Positions 54,302 to 63,142 of a stretch of DNA of 64,000 bases are shown here, piece by piece. The notes beneath the pieces were generated by a model. The model made no database searches. It was not told the DNA's origin and saw only the letters and a list, made by a program, of their open reading frames with translations. This stretch comes from Herminiimonas sp. KBW02 (GTDB lineage: Bacteria > Pseudomonadota > Gammaproteobacteria > Burkholderiales > Burkholderiaceae_D). The stretch spans positions 18,354 through 82,353 of the forward strand of contig NZ_QAJP01000005.1 in NCBI RefSeq assembly GCF_003852535.1. Reading direction: 5' to 3'. Positions within the stretch are counted from its first letter, which is position 1. Every line of letters starts with the position of its first letter. Made by a program: the position numbers and the translations under genes.

Positions 54302-55825
54302 ATGAACACGAATCTGAAACTGAACAAAAGCATTTCAAGCCTTGCAGTCTTGTCCGCAGTTCTTTTGATGGCAGGCTGTTCTTCAACTGGCAGCGGCTCT
54401 ACCGGTGCCAGCCTCGGCGGTGGCGGCGGTGTGACCGCAACCGCGACGCCAACCGGCCAGATCGCGAATGGCGCCGGCAATATCGTGACATCCACCGGTA
54501 ATGCCGTATCGAATACCGGCACTGCAGTCGGGAACCTGAACTTGCCTGTCGTACCGCAACAAACACAAACCGATTTGGGTAACGTCGTATCGGAAGGCGG
54601 CGGCATTGTTTCCACCTTGGGCAATGGCATCAGCAGCGGTCTGGGTCAAATGGGCTTGATCGATAACCCTGTCGGCGTCACTGTCGGTAGCACTGGCGGT
54701 GTGGTCAAACAAACCGGTGTAACAGTGCAAAGCGCCGGCACATTGGTTAGCAACCTGGGTACCGGTCAATTGGCTGCGTTAGCGCCTGTCACTGCGCCTG
54801 TCGGTGGCCTGGTCACCAAAGTCGGTGAAACTGTTTCCAATGTTTCGGTACCTTTAACCCAGGTCCTGACGACCGGACCAGTGGAACAAGTGACCAAAAC
54901 CCTGAGCCATACCATCGTGCCCTTGACCAGCCAGGTGACTACATTGACACAGTCGCTCGGTAAAACAACAGGCCTGGGCCAACCAGTCAGCAATTTGCTG
55001 ATTGCTTTGGGCGGCACCGTCAGCAAAGTTGGCGGCACAGTAAAAACCAGTGGTTTGCCAGTCGTGAACAACCTGGGTGGTCCAGTCATCACTACGGGTA
55101 ACACTGTATCCATCGCCGGCATCCTGTTGCATGGCACAGGCGGCGCATCGGGTTCGTTCTCGCTGGGTAGCCTGCTGGGCGGCGTAGGTGGTGAAGGCGG
55201 TACGATTAATGTGCTGTCACCAGTGATCAGCATTGTTAATCCTGTCCTTGGCGGTGGCCTGGGTGGCATAGGCGGTGGTCTTGGTGGAGGCAATCTGTTG
55301 TCACCTGTTGTCGGCATCGTTGATCCGCTGCTTGGCGGTAGCCTGGGTGGTATCGGTGGCGGTGCGGACGTAGGTAACCTGTTGGCACCAATCACAATCC
55401 TGGTTAATCCACTGCTCGGTAGTGTAGCTGGCGGTGGCGGTGCAGGCGGTTTGCTGGCTCCAGTGACCAATATCGTGAATCCATTGCTGGGCGGTTTGGG
55501 CGGTGGTAGCGGTGCAGGCGGCTTGCTGGCCCCAGTGACCAATATCGTGAATCCATTGCTCGGCGGTGTGGCTGGCGGTGCGGGTACCGGTAACGTGTTG
55601 GCTCCAGTGACCAATATCGTTAGCCCATTGCTCGGCGGTGTGGCTGGTGGTACAGGCACAGGTAACTTGTTGTCGCCTGTTACCAACATCGTGACACCTG
55701 TCATTACACCATTGGTTGGCGGTGCTGTGGGTGGCGCCACCGGAACAACCGGTACGACGAATGTGCTGGCACCAGTGACCAATACCGTGGCCACACTCGT
55801 GAATGGTTTGCTCGGTAATCGATAA
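54302..55825 (+). CDS. Glycine-rich repeat lipoprotein (collagen-like repeat type)
   Basis: A 507-residue lipoprotein with lipobox LLMAGC near residue 24, then a Gly/Thr/Val-rich low-complexity half and a C-terminal tandem repeat array. The unit is about 24-32 residues, of the form LLAPVTNIVNPLLGG plus a Gly/Ala spacer, eight times between residues about 302 and 507. I do not recognise a catalytic domain. It would be exported and anchored in the outer membrane, or released by the FhaC-like protein downstream. Start ATG 54302 follows GAGGGAGAA at 54289-54297. Sigma-54 control is likely. It has no close relative among its window neighbours; a surface or matrix role is inference. Confidence 0.8.
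   Translation: MNTNLKLNKSISSLAVLSAVLLMAGCSSTGSGSTGASLGGGGGVTATATPTGQIANGAGNIVTSTGNAVSNTGTAVGNLNLPVVPQQTQTDLGNVVSEGGGIVSTLGNGISSGLGQMGLIDNPVGVTVGSTGGVVKQTGVTVQSAGTLVSNLGTGQLAALAPVTAPVGGLVTKVGETVSNVSVPLTQVLTTGPVEQVTKTLSHTIVPLTSQVTTLTQSLGKTTGLGQPVSNLLIALGGTVSKVGGTVKTSGLPVVNNLGGPVITTGNTVSIAGILLHGTGGASGSFSLGSLLGGVGGEGGTINVLSPVISIVNPVLGGGLGGIGGGLGGGNLLSPVVGIVDPLLGGSLGGIGGGADVGNLLAPITILVNPLLGSVAGGGGAGGLLAPVTNIVNPLLGGLGGGSGAGGLLAPVTNIVNPLLGGVAGGAGTGNVLAPVTNIVSPLLGGVAGGTGTGNLLSPVTNIVTPVITPLVGGAVGGATGTTGTTNVLAPVTNTVATLVNGLLGNR
55207..55822 (+). repeat. 72-96 bp tandem repeats in the lipoprotein gene
   Basis: The conserved CCAGTGACCAATATCGT-like core recurs at 55220, 55304, 55388, 55460, 55532, 55604, 55676 and 55772. 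Successive steps are 84, 84, 72, 72, 72, 72 and 96 bases, all multiples of 3, so copy changes keep the frame. The central copies are almost identical, suggesting recent expansion. Confidence 0.9.
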
Positions 55826-56399
55826 GAACCTGTTTCTTTCCTCTGCAAATCCTGATCCTCGTGATCAGGATTTTGCACGAGGAGAGTCGGTAAGAACAAC
55901 GGCCGGGTATTAAGGGAAAAAGTCTTACGTCATAAACAGAATGACAGAGGATATAGAACTACCAGAATGCTTTAGCGAGAAGGATTTTATGCTGACACAG
56001 CATGCCTGCCTCATGCGGTATTAACGAGCGTGAATTATGTTGGTGCAAGTTATGAGATGTTTTCCTTAAAGTGTTGATTCATAGCAATATTTTTGTCGTT
56101 TTTTTCCAAAAATACCGCATTTATGGGATGTTCATAGTAGTCGGACACGCTCATTCTTTGAAGCAACTTCAATTGGTTAACAACTGCAAATTTTATCTGC
56201 ACATTATTTGTACAGTGCTTGCTCAAAGTGTAAGACCGTCAGTAAGCACTTACCAAAGTACACAGTTGTAAACCTTGAGTTTGACTCTTGCTATTTGGCA
56301 ACTAAGCTGAAGTTGGGCCGTTTCCTTAAAACGTAGTGATATCGGGATGTGTAGTACTGGAAGGACGTATGCGTTACAGCATGCTGACAAAGGGACTGT
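55826..56399. other. AT-rich gap between the repeat lipoprotein and the FhaC-like gene
   Basis: 574 bases without a credible gene. It starts with a terminator hairpin and then is AT-rich, with an inverted repeat AGTGCTT / AAGCACT (56214-56220 and 56244-56250). A 66-codon ORF at 56071-56271 has no ribosome-binding site of note and no recognisable feature. A promoter for the downstream gene must be here but I cannot pick one with confidence. Confidence 0.6.
55848..55875 (+). terminator. Rho-independent terminator after the repeat lipoprotein
   Basis: AATCCTGATC (55848-55857) pairs with GATCAGGATT (55863-55872) with a 5-base loop, followed by a short T stretch. Confidence 0.75.
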
Positions 56400-58088
56400 A
56401 TGCAAAGATTCATCGAGAGATTGGTTGCGGTCTGTCTGACAAGCGCGCTTGGCCAAATGGCCCTGATGCCGCATGCCAGCGCAGATGCACGCAGCGCCGG
56501 TCAGGGCAATCCTCTCGATAACCTGCCCAAGCTCGAACCCAGCCCTGCACCCGCCGTCACCGTAGATATCCAGCCGCAAGCGCCGGATCCGGCCATGCAG
56601 CGTTTGCTGGCCAGTCGTATCGTACCTTCGCGCTTCAAAATCTCCGGCGTCGAAAGCATTCCCTTTGAACTCGTTGCCGCAGAATTTTCACCGCTGAGCA
56701 ATCGCGAAATTACCGTCGCCGAGCTGCTGCAGGCAGCAAACAAGGTGACGCAGATCTACCAGGCCAAAGGCTATCCACTCTCGTTTGCCTTCGTGCCGGC
56801 ACAAACCTTTAAAGACAACATTGTCGAGATCAATGTGGTCGAAGGTTATGTCAGCACGGTCAAGATAGAAGGCAACCCGGGTGCGTCGGAAGAGCGCCTG
56901 CGGAGTATTGCCGAACAATTGAAGGAAGATCGCCCGCTTAGCCGCGATACCTTTGATCGCATCACGACTATCCTGAGTTTGCAACCAGGCATGCGCATCA
57001 AGGCTACCGTGAAGCCGCCGGAAAATACCGATGGCGCGTCCGTGATGACGCTGGATGTCAGCCGTAAACCAATTACCACTTCATTTGCTGTGGACACCGC
57101 GACTTCATCGTTGCGTGGCATTTTCAGCGTGACAGAGAACGGGCTGACGCCGCTCGGTGAACAGGTGACGGTGAGTGCGATTGCACCACGCGGCCCTTCG
57201 CGCGAAGAGTATGTGGGTGTGAACTACATACAACCGATCCGCTATCAGGGAATGTTGCTGCAAGTGACGCTCTCCGATTACAAGGGTGAGCCGGAAAATC
57301 AGTCGCTTCCTGCGCAGCAACTGCAATCGCGTTATCAAACCAAAACGCAACGCGTCAGCGCAAGCCTGAGCTATCCATTGATATTGAAACCCACGCGTAG
57401 CCTGACCGTGTCCGGCGGTATCTATGCGGTCAAAAACTCTTCGCGATACGCATTGAACGTGCCTGCTCCGGCGCCCAGCATCGAATTCAGTTCGGATATC
57501 CGTGCCCTGAGTCTGGAGCTCACATCGATAGAAGTATCGGATCGCAGCAGTATGCAATGGTCGCTTGGTATCTATCAGGGACTCGATAGCCTGGGCGCGC
57601 GTCAGCTCAACGGCAACATCGATCTCGATTTCCTGCGCGTCAAAGGCAGCTTCACGCGCACCACCACATTTGACGATGGTTACGGCATGACGGTCAGCGG
57701 TATGGGGCAATACAGCAGCAACATTCTGCCTCTGTCGGAACAGGTCAGTTTCGGCGCAAAACTATACGGCCTCGCCTATCCGGTAGGCGAAATCGCCGGG
57801 GACAAAGGCTGGGGCGCATCGCTCGAATTCAATCGCGCTTTCCCATATGACGGTAACTATGTAAAACGCATCCAGCCATATGTGATGGCTGACGCGGCCA
57901 GGGTCTACGTCAACGCCGGTCGTTTGTCGCATAGCGAGATTGCATCGGTAGGCATGGGTGTGCGCTTTACGGACCAGCGTCATTACTCGCTTGATTTGTC
58001 GATTGCGCAACCAGTGGGCGAGATCCCGATTAACGCGAGCAAACGTGCGCCGAGATTGAACCTCGGATATTCGTATCAGTTGGATTAG
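56400..58088 (+). CDS. Two-partner-secretion-type outer-membrane transporter (ShlB/FhaC/HecB family)
   Basis: A 562-residue outer-membrane protein: signal peptide (cut near residue 29, after SADA), a Pro-rich linker, POTRA-type domains (about residues 70-235, SRFKISGVESIPFEL and NVVEGYVSTVKIEG) and a 16-strand barrel-like C-terminal part. Late GEIAGDKGWGASLEFN matches the region after the L6 loop of FhaC. The VRGY/F motif of L6 seems replaced by LYGL. No TpsA with a haemagglutinin secretion domain is adjacent; the genes beside it are a repeat lipoprotein and flp. AGGGA precedes the ATG. Confidence 0.85.
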   Translation: MQRFIERLVAVCLTSALGQMALMPHASADARSAGQGNPLDNLPKLEPSPAPAVTVDIQPQAPDPAMQRLLASRIVPSRFKISGVESIPFELVAAEFSPLSNREITVAELLQAANKVTQIYQAKGYPLSFAFVPAQTFKDNIVEINVVEGYVSTVKIEGNPGASEERLRSIAEQLKEDRPLSRDTFDRITTILSLQPGMRIKATVKPPENTDGASVMTLDVSRKPITTSFAVDTATSSLRGIFSVTENGLTPLGEQVTVSAIAPRGPSREEYVGVNYIQPIRYQGMLLQVTLSDYKGEPENQSLPAQQLQSRYQTKTQRVSASLSYPLILKPTRSLTVSGGIYAVKNSSRYALNVPAPAPSIEFSSDIRALSLELTSIEVSDRSSMQWSLGIYQGLDSLGARQLNGNIDLDFLRVKGSFTRTTTFDDGYGMTVSGMGQYSSNILPLSEQVSFGAKLYGLAYPVGEIAGDKGWGASLEFNRAFPYDGNYVKRIQPYVMADAARVYVNAGRLSHSEIASVGMGVRFTDQRHYSLDLSIAQPVGEIPINASKRAPRLNLGYSYQLD

Positions 58089-58294
58089 AACAGGATAAGA
58101 CGAAGGCCGCCGCGCAAGACAAGGCAGCCAGATGGGGGAGAAAAGCGTTTCCTATTAATTGCAAAGGCTGTGTTGGAGAAAGGAGTCTGACATCGAAAAC
58201 GAACAGAAGGCATCAGAAAAAAATGGACGACGGTTCGATTGAATGCGTCGTTTAAAACGAAGTGACATCAATTTGACAGAAACAGGAGCAGGAA

Positions 58295-58498
58295 ATGAAA
58301 AGCCAAATTATCCGTTTTATGAAAGATGAAGAAGGTGCGACTGCGATTGAGTACGGCTTGATCGCAGGTTTGATTTCGGTTGCGATCATCGTTGCAGTGA
58401 CAGCAGTAGGTACCGATTTGTCGGCCGTCTTTAATGCAATCTCGACGAAGCTGAAATCCGTTGTCCCTGCGGTAGGTGGCGGCGGCGGTAGTACCTAA
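58295..58498 (+). CDS. flp: Flp-type (type IVb) pilin
   Basis: A 67-residue prepilin with the Flp cleavage site after Gly14 in DEEGATAIEYGLIAG: Glu at +5 and Tyr at +6 of the mature protein. One hydrophobic helix and a short Gly-rich C-terminus follow. It is the major subunit of the Tad pilus used for tight adhesion and biofilm formation. The gene has CAGGAGCAGG before its ATG. It begins the Tad locus; there is a 206-base gap upstream where its promoter should lie. Confidence 0.95.
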   Translation: MKSQIIRFMKDEEGATAIEYGLIAGLISVAIIVAVTAVGTDLSAVFNAISTKLKSVVPAVGGGGGST

Positions 58499-58533
58499 GG
58501 ATAGGCCTGCATTCCTGAAATTGGTGAAGGCAA

Positions 58534-59052
58534 ATGATCGTACTGTTAATTGTTTTTTGTGTCTTCATTATCGGCTATGACTTCTTGTTCCGGCGTGTAC
58601 CTAACAGTTTGCTTTTAACGGCGCTGTTGGTACACAGCGGGTACATGTTGTACGCAAGAGCGGGGGTGCTGGGTACTGATTTGTCGCAATCATTAATAGG
58701 GGCGGGTGTTGCATTACTTGTCTTTGTCCCTCTGTATGCGATGCGGGCAATGGGTGCGGGGGATGTCAAATTATTGATTGTGCTGGGCGCGGTGCTGGGG
58801 GTATCAGGCTTGCTAACGGTGTGGCTGATTGGAAGTCTGATCGCAGGTTTGCATGCACTTTTATTTTATGCATCACAGATATGGGTGGGATTTATTCCGC
58901 CAGTTATTCATCGCGTAGTGCAGCAAGTCGGGCAGAGCGATTTTTATCAGCGCGTCGTGACTGTACGGCAGGGGAGAAAAGGGGCTCCTTATGCGGCATA
59001 TCTGGCAATAGGCGTTCTTTTTCATTTGATGATGACGTGGAGGGGGCAATGA
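58534..59052 (+). CDS. cpaA: Prepilin peptidase CpaA/TadV (A24 family)
   Basis: A 172-residue membrane aspartic protease. The two catalytic aspartates are Asp16 (YDFLFRRVPN) and Asp77 in the GAGD motif. It lacks the N-terminal methylase domain of PilD, as is usual for Tad peptidases, and would cut Flp and TadE-type prepilins. Its stop overlaps the tadE start by four bases. Confidence 0.93.
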   Translation: MIVLLIVFCVFIIGYDFLFRRVPNSLLLTALLVHSGYMLYARAGVLGTDLSQSLIGAGVALLVFVPLYAMRAMGAGDVKLLIVLGAVLGVSGLLTVWLIGSLIAGLHALLFYASQIWVGFIPPVIHRVVQQVGQSDFYQRVVTVRQGRKGAPYAAYLAIGVLFHLMMTWRGQ

Positions 59053-59510
59053 ACAATGCGATGCCTTTTTCAAAAAAAAATAACGGTGCGGCGGCTATCG
59101 AATTCGCTCTGGTCTTTCCGCTGTTTTTTGTCATCTTCTACGCAATCATTACTTACGGCCTGATATTTGTAGCGCAGCAATCGATCACGCTTGCTGCGGC
59201 GGAAGGTGCGCGTGCCGCATTACGTTTCGCCGCGGATGATACGGCGAGATCAACGAATGCGACGAACGCTGCGATCGGGGCCGACAGTGCCGCTTATTGG
59301 CTGGCACCACGTCTGACAGTGGTGAATACACTATCGGCGTGCCCCTATAGCAGTGCGGCGAACAACAATACAGGCGTCCGTTGTTATCGCGTGACGGTTA
59401 CGTATGCGGGCTATACGCAAAATCCGCTGGTGCCTTTGCTGCTGGGACCGTTGATGAGTGTAGTGGTTCCAGACAAGTTGGAAAGCACGGCAATTATTCA
59501 GATCGACTGA
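59049..59510 (+). CDS. tadE: TadE-like pseudopilin
   Basis: A 153-residue protein with a Tad pseudopilin signal (GAAAIEFALVFPLFF, Gly13 and Glu at +5), one membrane helix and a small periplasmic domain with two cysteines. The start is ATG 59049, overlapping cpaA. TadE/TadF are minor components of Flp pili. Only one such protein is visible here. Confidence 0.92.
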   Translation: MNNAMPFSKKNNGAAAIEFALVFPLFFVIFYAIITYGLIFVAQQSITLAAAEGARAALRFAADDTARSTNATNAAIGADSAAYWLAPRLTVVNTLSACPYSSAANNNTGVRCYRVTVTYAGYTQNPLVPLLLGPLMSVVVPDKLESTAIIQID

Positions 59511-59537
59511 TGAATCTCCATAAAGAGTAACGGGCTC

Positions 59538-60491
59538 ATGAATAAACTTACAAAGATCATCGCTGTAATTCTTGTCCTGCTGGCAGTGACGCTGGCAGCG
59601 CTTGCCTGGTGGATGGGGCATCAAACGCCGCCGCCAGCGGTAGAGATCAAAGCCGCCAGTACGCCGAAGGGGGCCGAGTATGCGGTTGTGGCTGCCGCAA
59701 AAAAACTGGAAAAAGGGAAGCAGATTACGGCCGATAGCGTGAAGCTGGTGATGTTGCCCATGACGGCAAACGGCACGTATGCGAATGCCGCTGACGTTAT
59801 CGGAAAAGTGCCTGCAGTAGAAATAGGTCCGGACACCCTGGTGACAGAGGAACAACTGGTACGAGGTCTGGCCTTGAAACTGGCCGAGGGAGAAAGGGCG
59901 GTGGCGATCCCGGTAGATGAAGTCGTCGGAGTGGGAAATCGCATTGCCGCGGGTGATTATGTCGATGTGTTTTTTACCCTCAAAAAAGGTAATGACATTG
60001 ATGTCGGGCAGTCGCGCCTGCTGGCTTCACGCCGTCTTGTGTTGACATACGGCACCACGACCATGGGCGAAGCACAGGAAAATCAAAGCCCGATGGCCAA
60101 TGGCCAGACTACACAATCGTCTCAGGCACGTACGGCGGTGTTAGCAACGCCTATAGATCAGGTTAATCAACTTTTACTGGCAGCGCAGAACGGAAAGCTA
60201 ACGCTGGTACTCCGTCATCCGGGAGATACCGGAGTCGCGGATATGACGCTTTTCCCTGAACCTAAGAATGTCTTGCGGGAGCGGAATGGTTTATCAAAAG
60301 AGGATAAAGAGGATATGAAGACAGGCGATAACCAGGCTTATGCCGGGATCGATTTTTCCAGCTGGGCCGGTGGTGTCAGCCCGACACGCGCCTCTGTTCC
60401 ATCCAGTACTTCTGTACCAAAGACGCAAAGCAGATCGTCGAACACATTAGAGGTCATAAAAGGAACGCAACGGGAAAACGTCAGTTTCTAA
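59538..60491 (+). CDS. cpaB: Flp pilus assembly protein CpaB (RcpC)
   Basis: A 317-residue protein with an N-terminal membrane helix and a SAF-like domain (VVAAAKKLEKGKQITADSVKLV near residue 50), then a CpaB/RcpC-type C-terminal region. It is part of the outer-membrane or periplasmic complex of the Tad system. The next gene, cpaC, follows after 44 bases. Confidence 0.92.
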   Translation: MNKLTKIIAVILVLLAVTLAALAWWMGHQTPPPAVEIKAASTPKGAEYAVVAAAKKLEKGKQITADSVKLVMLPMTANGTYANAADVIGKVPAVEIGPDTLVTEEQLVRGLALKLAEGERAVAIPVDEVVGVGNRIAAGDYVDVFFTLKKGNDIDVGQSRLLASRRLVLTYGTTTMGEAQENQSPMANGQTTQSSQARTAVLATPIDQVNQLLLAAQNGKLTLVLRHPGDTGVADMTLFPEPKNVLRERNGLSKEDKEDMKTGDNQAYAGIDFSSWAGGVSPTRASVPSSTSVPKTQSRSSNTLEVIKGTQRENVSF

Positions 60492-60535
60492 ACCTTCAAA
60501 CCAATTATCGATAATCTGAAGCGGACGGCTGAAAA

Positions 60536-61825
60536 ATGAAAATAATTAATGCCCTTGTGATTGCTGCCGGACTACTGTCCTCCTCCGTGTCGGCGGAAGA
60601 TATGAACGTAACGGTCAAAGTGCGTGAGCAACTTCAGTTGAAGACGCCGGTGGACTTGGAGCGTATCGCCGTTGCTGATCCGGATGTCGCCGATGTCTTG
60701 ATCATCAAGGGGTCAAGCAAACGGCCTGGCAGCATCATGCTGGTGGGTAAAAAGCCCGGAAACACGACTGTGACAGCGTGGCAACGTAATGGCCCGACCA
60801 GAGTGTGGCAAGTATGGGTGCAAAGTGCATTGCAGGGGCAATTGCCTGAGGAAGGCGCAGAACTGCGGATAAGTGGAGAGAGTGCCAGCTTGCGTGGACA
60901 GGCGCCTTCGTTGTTATCGCATGCAAATACGGCGGGCGTCGGATCTCAGGCCGTGGGCCGGGAAAAAATACTGGATACCTCAACGGTTGGCACCAGCGGC
61001 ATGGTGCAGATTGATGTGCAGATCGTGGAATTTAGTCGCAATGTCCTGAAGGAAGCCGGGTTTGATTTCATATTTAACCAAAATCGCGGAGCGACCTTCA
61101 GTTTTGGCTTGAACAATTTTTCCAATGTTTTATCGTCGGCTGTGCAAACACCCGTTTCACAAGCGTTCAACTTGTTGGGTAGCACAAGCGTGAACGCCAG
61201 GGTAAAACTCATAGAGCAAAACGGATTGGCACGTGTGCTGGCACGTCCGTCGCTGATTGCGCTCTCCGGTCAGAGTGCCAGCTTTCTGGCTGGTGGCGAA
61301 TTACCAGTTCCGCAATCCGGCGGTCTGGGGACAACCACGATTGTATATAAAGCCTTTGGTATAGGCCTGACGGTTACTCCTACGGTCTTGTCGGCAAATC
61401 GCATTGCCTTAAAGGTCGCTCCTGAAGCAAGCGACCTGGATTATGCCAATGCAATCGTAACCAACAACATGATGATTCCGGCGATATCCACACGCCGCAC
61501 AGAGACGACGCTGGAACTCGGCGACGGTGAGAGTTTTGTCATTGGCGGCCTGGTTTCCCGTACCACTAAATCAAGCGTGAACAAAGTGCCTTTCCTCGGC
61601 GACCTGCCGATACTCGGCCCCTTCTTTCGCAGCATGCAATACAACCAGGATGAGAAGGAGCTCGTGATTATCGCGACGCCTCACCTGGTGAAGCCGATTG
61701 CCAAAGGTGCACAGCTACCATTGCCTGGCGAGGACAAGGAACGACGCGACTCTCCGGCGAATGCCTGGGGTAGTTATGTGATGGGCGTTGCCGGGCGCGA
61801 CGATTTACCAGGATTTTCAAAGTAA
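60536..61825 (+). CDS. cpaC: Tad pilus secretin CpaC (RcpA)
   Basis: A 429-residue secretin: signal peptide ending SAE near residue 21, BON-like/N-terminal pilus-assembly domain (EQLQLKTPVDLERIAVADPDVADV), then the secretin core with VPFLGDLPILGPFFRS near residue 350. It forms the outer-membrane channel of the Tad apparatus. It is followed by cpaE with only three bases between. Confidence 0.95.
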   Translation: MKIINALVIAAGLLSSSVSAEDMNVTVKVREQLQLKTPVDLERIAVADPDVADVLIIKGSSKRPGSIMLVGKKPGNTTVTAWQRNGPTRVWQVWVQSALQGQLPEEGAELRISGESASLRGQAPSLLSHANTAGVGSQAVGREKILDTSTVGTSGMVQIDVQIVEFSRNVLKEAGFDFIFNQNRGATFSFGLNNFSNVLSSAVQTPVSQAFNLLGSTSVNARVKLIEQNGLARVLARPSLIALSGQSASFLAGGELPVPQSGGLGTTTIVYKAFGIGLTVTPTVLSANRIALKVAPEASDLDYANAIVTNNMMIPAISTRRTETTLELGDGESFVIGGLVSRTTKSSVNKVPFLGDLPILGPFFRSMQYNQDEKELVIIATPHLVKPIAKGAQLPLPGEDKERRDSPANAWGSYVMGVAGRDDLPGFSK

Positions 61826-61828
61826 ATA

Positions 61829-63103
61829 GTGGAGAAAAAACCTTTGGAAAAGCTCATGGAACATAGTCAGCAGCGTGAAACAACGCTGAATGACAGCAAT
61901 CGCTTTGTCTTTTGCTCGTCTAACGGCGTGCATCTGCGCTGGCTGGCCCATGCTTTGAAAGAGTGGCATGTGGTGCAGCAAGAGTTGGCTCCGATTGCTT
62001 TACTGACCGCGCGTGTGGCGGAGTGCAGGCCACGGTTGGTATTGCTTGATTTTTCGGGCAACTGTGGAGACAGCACGGCGAACTGTACTGCCGACATGAT
62101 CGCGCTGGCGCAAATGATGAAGAGCAAATTACCTCAGGTACCTGTGGTTGCGGTCGGAACCATGGATTATCCGGAAGGCGCGGTCGCTGCTTTGCGTGCC
62201 GGGGTGCATCACTTCATTGATATGACCGCTCCGGTTGAAGAGGCACACGATGTAATTTACAAATTGGTCGCGGCAGTTTCAGCCCCTGCGGTTGCCATCC
62301 AGGGAACTTTGATTACGTTGCTGGGCACGCGGCCAGGAGTTGGCAGTACTACCGTATCGGTGCATCTGGCTGACCTGCTGCAATTGCGCAAATCCGGCCA
62401 GCATAAGGATTATCAAATCGGTTTGCTTGATCTGGGCTTGCCTGTCGGTGACGGGCAGCTCTATTTGAATGTTGCGGGTACCTATAGTTTTATTGATACC
62501 TTGCGCAATCGTCATCGTCTTGATCGCACCCTGATTCAGACTGCACTGACCAGCAGTCATAACGGCATCAAAGTAATCTCCCTGCCGCGTGTATTAAAGG
62601 AAATGACCGGTATCTCGCCTGAAGATGTCCTGTCATTGTTGACGCAGCTACGACTCTATTTTGATGTGCTGATACTGGACCTCGGTGGCCTGACAGATAT
62701 GGAGCTGGTTGAATGCATGGCAAACGCTTCGGATCAGGTTCTGTTTGTGACGGATCAAAGTGCAGGCGCTTTGGTCTCCCTCTCCGGCATGCTCAAGGAA
62801 TTCAACAAACACGGTGGCGATGCGAGTCGCCGCCAACTGATCGTCAATCGCTATGACATTCGTTATGGCATGAGTGCGCAGCAGATTGCCGAACGTTTTT
62901 CTTTGCCACTGGCAGCTGCGCTGCCGGAATGTACATTGCGCTTGATGAGTAGTGCCAATCAGGGAAAGTTATTACACGAAGTCGCCAAGCACGATCCATA
63001 CGTGCGAGCGATACAGGATATGGCAGAAAAATTATTGAATCCGCATGCCGAGAAACATGGCGGAAAGTTGTCGAGTTGGGTACCAGGCTTTCTCAAACCA
63101 TAA
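61829..63103 (+). CDS. cpaE: Tad pilus localisation ATPase-like protein CpaE/TadZ
   Basis: A 424-residue protein with an N-terminal receiver-like domain and a MinD/ParA-like domain. The deviant Walker A near residue 165 is RPGVGSTTVS, where Ser replaces the usual Lys, as is common in CpaE/TadZ, so ATP hydrolysis may be absent. It places the Tad machine at the pole. The start is uncertain: GTG 61829 is the widest, while TTG 61844 is 9 bases behind GGAG (61831-61834) and ATG 61856 is also possible. Confidence 0.92.
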   Translation: MEKKPLEKLMEHSQQRETTLNDSNRFVFCSSNGVHLRWLAHALKEWHVVQQELAPIALLTARVAECRPRLVLLDFSGNCGDSTANCTADMIALAQMMKSKLPQVPVVAVGTMDYPEGAVAALRAGVHHFIDMTAPVEEAHDVIYKLVAAVSAPAVAIQGTLITLLGTRPGVGSTTVSVHLADLLQLRKSGQHKDYQIGLLDLGLPVGDGQLYLNVAGTYSFIDTLRNRHRLDRTLIQTALTSSHNGIKVISLPRVLKEMTGISPEDVLSLLTQLRLYFDVLILDLGGLTDMELVECMANASDQVLFVTDQSAGALVSLSGMLKEFNKHGGDASRRQLIVNRYDIRYGMSAQQIAERFSLPLAAALPECTLRLMSSANQGKLLHEVAKHDPYVRAIQDMAEKLLNPHAEKHGGKLSSWVPGFLKP

Positions 63104-63142
63104 CGCATACAACGGCCATGGCCGGGATAGAGGCATAGCGAG

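Noticed and set aside
54766..55899. Proline-rich minus-strand frame opposite the repeat lipoprotein
   Set aside because: Antisense of Gly codons reads as Pro; it has no start signal and the plus-strand lipoprotein has signal peptide, lipobox and promoter.
56071..56271. 66-codon ORF in the gap before the FhaC-like gene
   Set aside because: No ribosome-binding site and no recognisable domain; AT-rich chance ORF is more likely.
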